Source: Arachis hypogaea
Lineage: Eukaryota; Streptophyta; Magnoliopsida; Fabales; Fabaceae
Length of the DNA stretch: 64,000 bases
Reading direction: 5' to 3'
Assembly: GCF_003086295.3 (NCBI RefSeq)
Contig: NC_092051.1
Location: forward strand, 73,285,772 to 73,349,771
Part shown: positions 36,111 to 44,865 of the stretch, piece by piece
Layout of the letters: each line of letters opens with the position of its first letter
Position numbering within the stretch: the first letter of the stretch is position 1
The notes under the pieces: model-generated
Told to the model about the DNA's origin: nothing
Database searches by the model: none
The model's input: only the letters and a program-made list of their open reading frames with translations
Made by a program: the position numbers and the translations under genes

Positions 36111-36261
36111 CCCTTCTTTTTTGGAAGTGTTCGGTTCCTGTTCTAAAATAGCTGCATGATCATAACACACTTAAAACGAAAGAAAAACAGTAAAAACTCA
36201 ATAAAAATTAAATAAGTAAGAAAACCACTACTACGAAAAATAACTAAGGATACAAAATTAT

Positions 36262-36307
36262 CAGGTTACCTCCCGACAAGCGCTTCTTTAACGTCACTAG
36301 CTTGACG
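36262..36307 (-). other. Post-stop double hairpin, H1
   Basis: ACGTCA-AGCTAG-TGACGT, linker TAAAGAAGCGCTTGT, then CGGG-AGGTAA-CCTG (one G-U). It starts about 10 nt after the natural pol stop at 36318-36320. Confidence 0.65.
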
Positions 36308-36317
36308 TTCAGTTCTG

Positions 36318-37692
36318 CTAATTCAGCAGATGAGCAGACCTCTGGCGATCGATCTCACCTCCAAGATAGTGCTTCAAGCTCTATCCATTCACTGTAAATT
36401 TTCTGTCAGAATTCTCTTCCTGTAATATATGACCATATGGTGATGCTCTGGTAACCACAAACGGTCCTGACCATCGGGATTTCAGCTTCCCAGGAAAGAG
36501 TTTGCGCCTTGAATTATATAGAAGCACTCTCTGTCCTGGCTCAAAGACTCTGATGGCAATCTTCTTGTCGTGCAATAACTTGGTTCTCTCCTTATAGTGC
36601 TTGGCATTCTCATAGGCTAAATATATGAATTCATCAAGCTCATTCAACTAAAGCATTTGCTTAATTCCAACAGCTTCTGAATCAAGATTCAGATACCTGA
36701 TTGCCCAGTAAGCTTTATGCTCCAACTTGACTGGCAAGTGACAGACTTTTCCATAGACCAACTGATAAGGGGACATGCCAATGGGAGTCTTGTATGCTGT
36801 CTGGTATGCCCAGAGAGCATCATCAAGCTTCCTAGACCAGTCCTTTCTTGAAACACTGACGATCTTCTCTAGATTCCTCTTGAGTTCCCTGTTGGAAACT
36901 TCAACCTGTCCACTTGTCTGAGGGTGATAGGGGGTTGCCACTTTATGATGGACTCCTTATCTCTGCAGAAGTGAGTCCAGTTATCTGTTACAGAAGTGGC
37001 TTCCACCATCACTAATGAGTGTCCTTGGGACACCAAACCGGCTAAAGATATATCTCTGAAGAAAACTCATTACCTCCTTGGCATCATTGGTGGGTAGAGC
37101 CACAGCTTCCACCCACTTGGACACATAGTCAACTGCCACTAGAATATAGTTGTTTGAATGTGAGGGTGGGAAAGGTCCCACGAAATCAATACCCCACACA
37201 TCAAACAACTCAACCTCAAGAATCCCCTGCTGTGGCATTTCATGGTTGGCAGGAACATTCGTGGCTTTTTCACATCTGTCACAATGCTTCACAAATTTTC
37301 TTGAATCTCTGAAGAGAGTCGGCCAGTAAAACCCGCTCTGAAGGACCTTTGTAGCTATCCTTTCACCACCAAAGTGGCCTCCATAATCAGAACAATAACA
37401 GTGCCAAAGAATCTGCTGTGTTTCTTCATCTGAGACACATTTCCAGATGATACCATCTGAACACCTTTTAAAAAGGTATGGTTCCTCCCAAATATAGTAC
37501 TTTGCATCTGTCAATAGCTTATTTACTTGTTGCCTACTGTACTCCTTTGGAATAAAATTCATGGCTTTGTAATTCGGAATATCTGCAAACCATGGAGCCT
37601 GTTGAATGAAGAACAATTGCTCATCCGGAAATGTCTTAGTCACAGCTGTAGGTGGTTGTATTCCTGCTTCAGGCTCAATTCTAGAGAGATGG
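36318..37692 (-). pseudogene. Integrase of H1
   Basis: This integrates the cDNA into host DNA when intact. The zinc-binding HHCC domain is visible ([17 protein letters not shown] and [14 protein letters not shown]), followed by the catalytic core with Asp in [14 protein letters not shown], Asp in [13 protein letters not shown] and Glu in [15 protein letters not shown]. The C-terminal GPF/Y-like stretch is KLKSRWSGPFVVTRASPYG, and the end reads DRQRSAHLLN. The frame is single and unshifted but holds stops at about 36978 and 36942 (TAA), 36648 (TAG) and 36381 (TAG). No chromodomain follows, as expected for Athila-like elements. Confidence 0.9.
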
Positions 37693-37697
37693 CCAGC

Positions 37698-39341
37698 TGG
37701 TGCACGAAATTGTGATGTCCAGGCTCAAACAATCCCCGGCAACGTGAGCAACTTGGTGCTCTGATCTCAATACATAATTGTCACAACTTCGATACAACTA
37801 ACCAGCAAGTGCACTGGGTCGTCCAAGTAATACCTTACGTGAGTAAGGGTCGAATCCCACGGAGATTGTTGGTATGAAGCAAGCTATGGTCACCTTGTAA
37901 ATCTCAGTCAGGCAGATATAAAGTGATAATGGTGTTTTTGAATATTATATAATAAAATAGGGATTGAGGTACTTATGTAAATCATTGGTAGGAATTTCAG
38001 ATAAGCGAATGGAGATGCTTTTCGTTCCTCTGAACCTCTGCTTTCCTGCTATCTTCATCCAATCAGTCTTACTCCTTTCCATGGCTGGCTTTATGCAAGG
38101 GCATCACCGTTGTCAGTGGCTACATCCCCTCCTCTCAGTGAATAATATGCTCACGCACCCTGTCACGGCACGGCTATTCATCTGTCGGTTCCCGATCATG
38201 CTGGAATAGGATTCACCCTCCTTTTGCGTCTGTCACTAACGCCCAGCACTCGCGAGTTTGAAGCTCGTCACAGTCATTCAATCATTGAATCCTACTCAGA
38301 ATACCACAGACAAGGTTTAGACCTTCCGGATTCTCTTGAATGCCGCCATCATTCTAGCTTACGCCACGAAGATTCCGGTTAGGAGATCTAAGAGATACTC
38401 ATTCTAGCTTAATTCATGTAGAACAGAAGTGTTTGTCAGGCACGCGTTCATAAGGGAGAAGGATGACGAGCGTCACACATAATCATCACCTTCATCACGT
38501 TCTTGGGTGGGAATGGATATCTTAGAAGCGAAATAAGAAGAATTGAATAGAAAACAGTAGTACTTTGCATTAATCTTTGAGGAACAGCAGAGCTCCACAC
38601 CTTAATCTATGGAGTGTAGAAACTCTACCGTATGAAAATACATAAGTGAAGGTCCAGGCATGGCCGTGTGGCCAGCCCCTATGGTCTAAGAACAATGCGT
38701 TCAAAGATGGTCAAAAAGACTAGTAAAGGGTCCTATTTATAATAAACTAGCTACTAGGGTTTACATGAGTAAGTAATTGATGCATAAATCCACTTCCTGG
38801 GCCCACTTGGTGTGTGTTTGGGCTGAGCCTGAGTGTTGCACGTGCAGAGGCCATTTGTGGAGTTGAACGCCAGTTTCTGTGCCAGTTTGGGCGTTCAACT
38901 CTGGTTTTGGATCCTTTTCTGGCGCTGGACGCCAGATTTGGGCAGAAAGCTGGCGTTGAACACCAGTTTACGTCGTCAATGCTTGGCCAAAGTATGGACT
39001 ATTATATATTGCTGGAAAGCCCTGGATGTCTACCTTCCAACGCAATTGGAAGCGCGCCATTTCGAGTTCTGTAGCTCCAGAAAATCCACTTTGAGTGCAG
39101 GGAGGTCAGAATCCAACAGCATCAGTAGTCCTTTTTCAACCTCTGAATCTGATTTCTGCTCAAGTCCCTCAATTTCAGCCAGAAAATACCTGAAATCACA
39201 GAAAAACACAAAAACTCATAGTAAAGTCCAGAAATGTGAATTTAACATAAAAACTAAGGAAAACATCCCTAAAAGTAACTAGATCCTACTAAAAACATAC
39301 TAAAAACAATGCCAAAAAGCGTATAAATTATCCGCTCATCA
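37698..39341 (-). repeat. F1 3' LTR
   Basis: 1644 bp, starting TGATGAGCGGATAATTTAT at 39341 and ending GTGCACCA at 37698. GGCGTT/AACGCC dyads lie at 38864-38968. U5 has GGGATTCGACCC (37847-37858), stem CCTTA-CTCACG-TAAGG (37833-37848) and stem CCAG-TGCACTTG-CTGG (37802-37817). The last part of U5 carries a primer-site remnant (37733-37744). Confidence 0.95.
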
Positions 39342-39379
39342 CAACACCAAACTTAAATTGTTGCTTGTCCCCAAGCAAC
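39342..39379 (-). promoter_or_regulatory. Polypurine-like tract with hairpin, F1 border copy
   Basis: Perfect 8-bp stem GTTGCTTG-GGGA-CAAGCAAC (39360-39379), then AATTTAAGTTTGGTGTTG, directly before the LTR. Confidence 0.75.
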
Positions 39380-40456
39380 TGAAAATCAAATAGGATAAGA
39401 AGAAGAGAATATACTATGAATTCCAAACTATCAATGAGACAGAGCTTCAATCAAATGAGCGGGACTTATAGCTTTTTGCCTCTTGAATAGTTTTGGCATC
39501 TCACTTTATCCATTGAAGTTTAGAATGATTGGCATCTTTAGGGACTTCAGATTTCGAATAGTGTTATTGACTCTCCTAGTTCAGTATGATGATTCTTGAA
39601 CACAGCTTCTTTATGAGTCTTGGCCGTGGCCCTAAGCACTTTGTTTTCCAGTATTACCACCGGATACATAAATGCCACAGACACATAATTGGGTGAACCT
39701 TTTCAGATTGTGACTTAGCCTTGCTAAAGTCCCCAATTAGAGGTGTCCAGGGTTCTTAAGCACACTCTTTGTTTTTTTGCTTTGGACCTTGACTTTAACC
39801 GCTCAGTCTCAAGTTTTCACTTGACACCTACACGCCACAAGCACATGGTTAGGGACAGCTTGGTTTAGCCGCTTAGATCAGGATTTTATTCCTTTAGGCC
39901 CTCCTATCCACTGATACTCAAAGCCTTGGGATCCTTTTTATTTGCCCTTGCCTTTTGGTTTTAAGGGTTATTGGCTTTTTCTGCTTGCTTTTTCTTTTTC
40001 TTTCTATTTTTTTTTCGCCTAATTTTTTTTTTCTGCAAGCTTTATTTTTTTGCTGCTTTTTCTTGCTTCAAGAATCATTTTTATGATTTTTCAGATTATC
40101 AAATAACATGTCTCCTAGTCATCATTCTTTCAAGAGCCAACATATTTAACATTCTTAAACAACAACTTCAAAAGACATATGCACTGTTCAAGCATACATT
40201 CAGAAAACAAGAAGCATTGTCACCACATCAATATAATTAAGCTAAGTTCAAGGATAAATTCGAAACTCATGTACTTTTTGTTCTTTTGAATTAAAACATT
40301 TTTCATTTAAGAGAGGTGATGGATTCATAGGACATTCATATCTTTAAGACAAAGTTACTAACTACTAATGATCATGTAGTGAAGACACAAACATAGATAA
40401 GCACATAACATAGAAAACGAAAAACAGAAGAAAGAAGAACAAGGAATGAATCCACC
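39380..40456 (-). other. F1 3' non-coding region
   Basis: It shares long stretches with F2 and H1 and shorter phrases with T. No ORF is supported on either strand; the frame at 39971-40240 is T-rich low complexity. Confidence 0.6.
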
Positions 40457-41608
40457 TTAGTGATGGTGGCGTTTTCTTCTTGAGGAACCAATGATGTCCT
40501 TGAGCTCTTCTATGTCTCTTCCTTGTCTTTGTTGCTCCTCCCTCATTGCTTTTTGATCTTCTCTTATTTCATGAAGCATGATGGAGTGCTCTTGATGTTC
40601 CACCCTTAGTTGTCCCATATTGGAACTCAATTCTCCTAGAGAGGTGTTGATTTGCTCCCAATAATTTTGTGGAGGAAAGTGCATTTGAGGCATCTCAGGG
40701 ATCTCATGGAAATGAGCTTCTTGCGCCTCTTGAGCTCCATGACTGGGCTCTCTTGCTTGCTCCATCTTTTTCTTGGTGATGGGCTTGTCCTCTTTAACGA
40801 GGATATCTCCCTCTATGTCAATCCCAGCTGAATTGCATAGGTGGCAAATGAGGTGAGGAAAGGCTAACCTTGCCATAGTGGAGGACTTGTCAGCCACCTT
40901 GTAGAGTTCTTGAGGTATAATCTCATGAACTTCCACCTCTTCTCCAATCATGATGCTATGGATCATGATGGCCCGGTCTATAGTAACTTCAGACCGGTTG
41001 CTAGTGGGAATGATTGAGCATTGAATAAACTCCAACCATCCTCTAGCTATAGGCTTGAGGTCCAATCTTCTTAGTTGAACCGGCTTGCCTTTGGAGTCAA
41101 TCTTCCATTGAGCTCCTTCTACACATATGTCCATAAGGACTTGGTCCAACCTTTGATCAAAGTTGACTCTCCTTGTGTAGGGGCGTGCGTTCTCTTCCAT
41201 GTATGGCAAGTTGAACGCCAACCTCACATTCTCCGGACTAAAATCTAAGTATTTCCCCCGAACCATTATAACATAGTTCTTTGGATCCGGGTTCTTACTT
41301 TGATCATGGTTCTTGGTGATCCATGCATTGGCATAGAATTCTTGAACCATTAGGATGCCGACTTGTTGGATGGGATTTGTTAGAACTTCCCAACCTCTTC
41401 TTTGAATTTCATGTCGGATCTCCGGATACTCATTTCTTTTGAGTTTAACAGGGACCTCAGGGATCACTTTCTTCTTGGCCACAACATCATAGAAGTGGTC
41501 TTGATGGGCTTTGGAGATGAACCTTTCCATCTCCCATGACTCGGATGTGGAAGCTTTTATCTTCCCTTTCCCTCTTCTAGAGGATTCTCCGGTCTTAGCT
41601 GCCATCAA
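40457..41608 (-). CDS. Third ORF of F1: putative plant transposon protein, 383 aa
   Basis: This is an intact ORF in the envelope position. It has a basic Ser/Gly-rich start (RRGKGKIKASTSES) and a central conserved part (QEFYANAWITKN, VRGKYLDFSPENVRLAFNLP, SIIPTSNRSEVTIDRAIM, RLAFPHLICHLCNSAGI). A charged coiled coil follows (MLHEIREDQKAMREEQQ), with a tail ending RRKRHHH. The central part looks like the domain called putative plant transposon protein (Pfam PF20167 from memory, unchecked), often found in plant retroelement and transposon ORFs; its biochemical role is unknown to me. I see no signal peptide or membrane segment, so an envelope role is not supported. The ATG lies 34 nt after the internal hairpin-tract. 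The C-terminal remnant in F2 shows the ORF is a regular component. Confidence 0.85.
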   Translation of the reverse strand: MMAAKTGESSRRGKGKIKASTSESWEMERFISKAHQDHFYDVVAKKKVIPEVPVKLKRNEYPEIRHEIQRRGWEVLTNPIQQVGILMVQEFYANAWITKNHDQSKNPDPKNYVIMVRGKYLDFSPENVRLAFNLPYMEENARPYTRRVNFDQRLDQVLMDICVEGAQWKIDSKGKPVQLRRLDLKPIARGWLEFIQCSIIPTSNRSEVTIDRAIMIHSIMIGEEVEVHEIIPQELYKVADKSSTMARLAFPHLICHLCNSAGIDIEGDILVKEDKPITKKKMEQAREPSHGAQEAQEAHFHEIPEMPQMHFPPQNYWEQINTSLGELSSNMGQLRVEHQEHSIMLHEIREDQKAMREEQQRQGRDIEELKDIIGSSRRKRHHH

Positions 41609-41641
41609 TGGTAATGGAAAAACAAAAAGCTTATGCTTTTA

Positions 41642-41679
41642 CCACACCAAACTTAGAATATTGCTCGCCCTCGAGCAAT
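41642..41679 (-). promoter_or_regulatory. Internal polypurine-like tract with hairpin, upstream of the F1 third ORF
   Basis: Perfect 8-bp stem ATTGCTCG-AGGG-CGAGCAAT (41660-41679), then ATTCTAAGTTTGGTGTGG. Compared with the border copy, two base pairs differ on both sides of the stem. Confidence 0.7.
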
Positions 41680-42162
41680 AAACAAAAGAATAGGAGAAGA
41701 AGAAGAAGAAATATGGAGAGGGAGAGGGAGATGTGGTTTCGGCCAAGAGGAGTGTAGAGGGGTGTGTTGGGTGAATTTGATGAAGAATGGAGGGCTTTAT
41801 ATAGGGAAGGGAAGAGGGGGAAGGTTTCGGCCATATGGGTGGGTTTGGGTGGGAAATTGGTTTTGAATTTTGAAGGTAGGTGGAGTTTATGAGGTAGGTT
41901 TATTGGGAAGAGTGGGTGGATGTGAGTGGTGAAGGTTTAATGGGGAAGAGAGATTGAGGTGATTGGTGAAGGGCTTTTTAGGGAAGAGTGTTTATGGGGT
42001 TGTGTGAAAGAGAGTGGTGAGAAAAAGTGAGTGGAGGTAGGTGGGGATCCTGTGGGGTCCACAGATCCTGAGTGGATCCTATGGGGTCCACAGATCCTGA
42101 GGTGTTCAAGGAATTACATCCCTGCACCCATTAGGCATGTAAAAATGCCTTTGTACCCAACT
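41680..42162 (-). other. F1 spacer between palindrome array and internal tract
   Basis: No gene. On the plus strand it is a G-rich, TGGG-containing stretch with a short direct repeat GTGGGGTCCACAGATCCTGA near 42050-42100. Confidence 0.5.
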
Positions 42163-42334
42163 CTGGGCGTTCAGCGCCAGGTTGGTGGCTATTTTGGGCG
42201 TTCAACGCCCATTTGTGTGCCATTTCTGGCGTTGAACGCCAGAACCATGCCTGTTCTGGCGTTCAGCGCCCAGAAGCTGCCCATTTTGGGCGTTCAGCGC
42301 CAGAACCATGCTCTGTTCTGGCGCTGAACGCCAG
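42163..42334. repeat. GGCGTT/AACGCC palindrome array, F1 internal
   Basis: Six dyads in 172 bp, such as CTGGCGTTGAACGCCAG, GGGCGTTCAACGCCC and CTGGCGCTGAACGCCAG. The unit also occurs in FIDEL-like LTRs (F1, F2, S3, X) and in P 29816-29992. Confidence 0.85.
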
Positions 42335-42472
42335 ACAGATGCTCCTCCAGGGTGTGATTTTTCTTCTGCTGTTTTTGATTCCGTTTTTAATTTTTATATT
42401 TATTTTGTGACTCCACATGATCATGAACCTAAGAAAACACGAAAAACAATAAAAATAAGAATTAGATAAACA

Positions 42473-42519
42473 TTGGGTTGCCTCCCAACAAGCGCTTCTT
42501 TAATGTCAATAGCTTGACA
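42473..42519 (-). other. Post-stop double hairpin, F1
   Basis: TGTCA-AGCTAT-TGACA, linker TTAAAGAAGCGCTTG, then TTGGG-AGGCAA-CCCAA, starting 18 nt after the gag-protease stop. Confidence 0.65.
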
Positions 42520-42537
42520 GTGGGCTCTCATGGAGCC

Positions 42538-44865
42538 TCACAGATGTGCAGAGCTTTGTTGAAACTCTCCAACACCAAACATAGAGTTTGGATATGGGAG
42601 TTCAACACCAAACTTAGAGTTTGGTTGTGGCCTCCCAACACCAAACTTAGAGTTTGACTGTGGGGGCTCTGGTTGACTCTGCTTTGAGAGAAGCTTTTCA
42701 AGCTTCCTCTCCATGGTTGCAGAGGGAGATCCTTGAGTTTTGAATACAAGGGAGTTCTCATTCCATTGAAGGACTATTTCACCTCTGTCAACATCAATCA
42801 CAGCTCTTGCTGTGGCCAGGAAAGGTCTTCCTAGGATGATGGATTCATCCTCTTCCTTTCCAGTATCCAGGACTATGAAATCAGTAGGTATGTAAAGGCT
42901 CTCAACCTTTACTAATACATCTTCTACTTGTCCATAAGCCTGTCTTCTTGAGCTGTCTGCCATCTCTAGTGAGATTTTAGCAGCTTGCACCCCATAGATT
43001 CCCAGTTTCTCTATTACAGAGAGGGGCATGAGGTTTATTCCTAAACCAAGGTCACAAAGAGCTTTAAAGATCATAGTGCCTATGGTACAGGGTATTATGA
43101 ACTTTCCAGGATCCTGTCTCTTCTGAGGCAATGTCAGTTGATCCTGATCACTTAGTTCATTGATGAACAAGGGAGGTTCAACTTCCCAAGTATCAATGCC
43201 AAATAATTTGGCATTTAGCTTCATGATTGCACCAAGAAACTTGGCAGCTTGCTCTTCAGTAACATCCTCATTCTCTTCAGAAGAGGAATACTCATCAGAG
43301 CTCATGAAGGGCATAAGGAGGTTCAATGGAATCTTTATGGTCTCTAGATGGGCCTCAGAGTCCTTTGGTTTCTCAGAGGGAAGCTCCTTATTGATCACTG
43401 GACGTCCCAGGAGGTCTTCCTCCTTGGGATTCACATCCTCTCCTCTCCTCACAGGTTCGGCCATGGCGCTTATGTCAATGGCCTTGCACTCTCCTTTTGG
43501 ATTCTCTTCTGTATTGCTTGGGAGAGTACTAGGAGGGATTTCAGTGATCCTTTTACTCAGCTGGCCTACTTGTGCTTCCAGATTTCTAATGGAAGATCTT
43601 GTTTCATTCATGAAACTTACAGTGGCCTTAGATAGATCAGAGACTAGATTTGCTAAATTAGAAGCATTTTGTTCAGAGTTCTCTGTCTGTTGCTGAGTTG
43701 ATGATGGAAAAGGCTTGCTATTGCTAAACCTGTTTCTTCCACCATTATTAAAGCCTTGTTGGGGCTTTTGATCCTTCCATGAGAAATTTGGATGATTTCT
43801 CCTTGTTGAGTTATAGGTGTTTCCATAAGGTTCACCTAAATAATTTACCTCTGCTATTGCAGGGTTCTCAGGATCATAGGCTTCTTCTTCAGAAGATGCC
43901 TCTTGAGTACTGTTGGATGCAGCTTGCATTCCATGCAGACTCTGAGAGATCATATTGACTTGCTGAGTCAATATTTTGTTCTGAGCCAATATGGCATTCA
44001 GAGTATCAACTTCAAGAACTCCCTTCTTCATAGGCGTCCCATTACTCACAGGATTCCTTTCAGAAGTGTACATGAACTGGTTATTAGCAACCATGTCAAT
44101 GAGTTCTTGAGCTTCTGCAGGCGTTTTCTTTAGGTGAATGGATCCACCTGCAGAAGTGTCCAGTGACATCTTTGATAGCTCAGATAAACCATCATAGAAT
44201 ATATCCAGGATGGTCCATTCTGAAAGCATGTCAGAAGGACACTTTTTGGTCAACTGTTTGTATCTTTCCCAAGCTTCATAGAGGGATTCACCTTCTTTCT
44301 GTCTGAAGGTTTAAACATCAGCTCTAAGCTTGCTCAGCTTTTGAGGAGGAAAGTACTTGGCTAAGAAAGCCGTGACCAGCTTATCCCAAGAGTTCAGGCT
44401 GTCTTTGGGTTGAGAATCCAACCATAATCTAGCTCTGTCTCTTACAGCAAAAGGGAAAAGCATGAGCCTGTAGACTTCAGGATCTACTCCATTAGTCTTA
44501 ACAGTATCACATATCTGCAAGAATTCAGTTAAGAACTGAAAAGGATCTTCAGATGGAAGTCCATGAAACTTGCAGTTCTGCTGCATCAGAGAAACTAATT
44601 GAGGTTTCAGCTCAAAGTTGTTTGCTCCAATGGCAGGAATGGAGATGCTTCTTCCATGTAAATTGGAATTAGGTGCAGTGAAGTCACCAAGCATTCTCCT
44701 TGCATTGTTGTTGGGTTCGGCTGCCATCTCCTTTACTTGTTCGAAATTTTCAATTAAGTTGTCTCTGGATTGTTGTATTTTAGCTTCTCTTAATTTTCTC
44801 TTCAGAGTCCTTTCAGGTTCTGGATCAGCTTCAACAAGAATGCCTTTTTCTCTGTCCCTACTCAT
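42538..44865 (-). pseudogene. gag-protease polyprotein of F1 (one nonsense codon)
   Basis: Gag forms the particle and the protease cuts it. The gag N-part has SISIPAIGANNFELK, QQNCKFHGLPSEDPF and the capsid core WLDSQPKDSLNSWDKLV. A TAA after KLSKLRADV (about 44308) is the only break in a 776-codon frame. Then come YEAWERYKQLTKKCPSDM, an Asn/Gln/Ser-rich linker and a coiled coil (RNLEAQVGQLSKRI). The protease has ALCDLGLGINLMPLSV and ESIILGRPFLATARAV. The DLGLG sequence differs from DLGAS of P next to the catalytic Asp. The tail repeats NSKFGV three times (one as NSMFGV) and ends QQSSAHL, resembling the integrase end RQRSAHLLN of H1. That is consistent with loss of RT-integrase by an internal deletion. 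Confidence 0.85.

Noticed and set aside
37847..37858. GGGTCGAATCCC as a Pol III B box (SINE or tRNA relic) on the plus strand
   Set aside because: No A box at a suitable distance and no SINE-like body; position in U5 and match to the primer T-arm explain it better.
40457..41608. Envelope gene for the F1 third ORF
   Set aside because: Position fits, but there is no signal peptide, transmembrane segment or cysteine pattern; the central domain matches plant transposon-type proteins.
43160..43696. 178-aa plus-strand ORF
   Set aside because: Antisense shadow of the F1 gag-protease frame.
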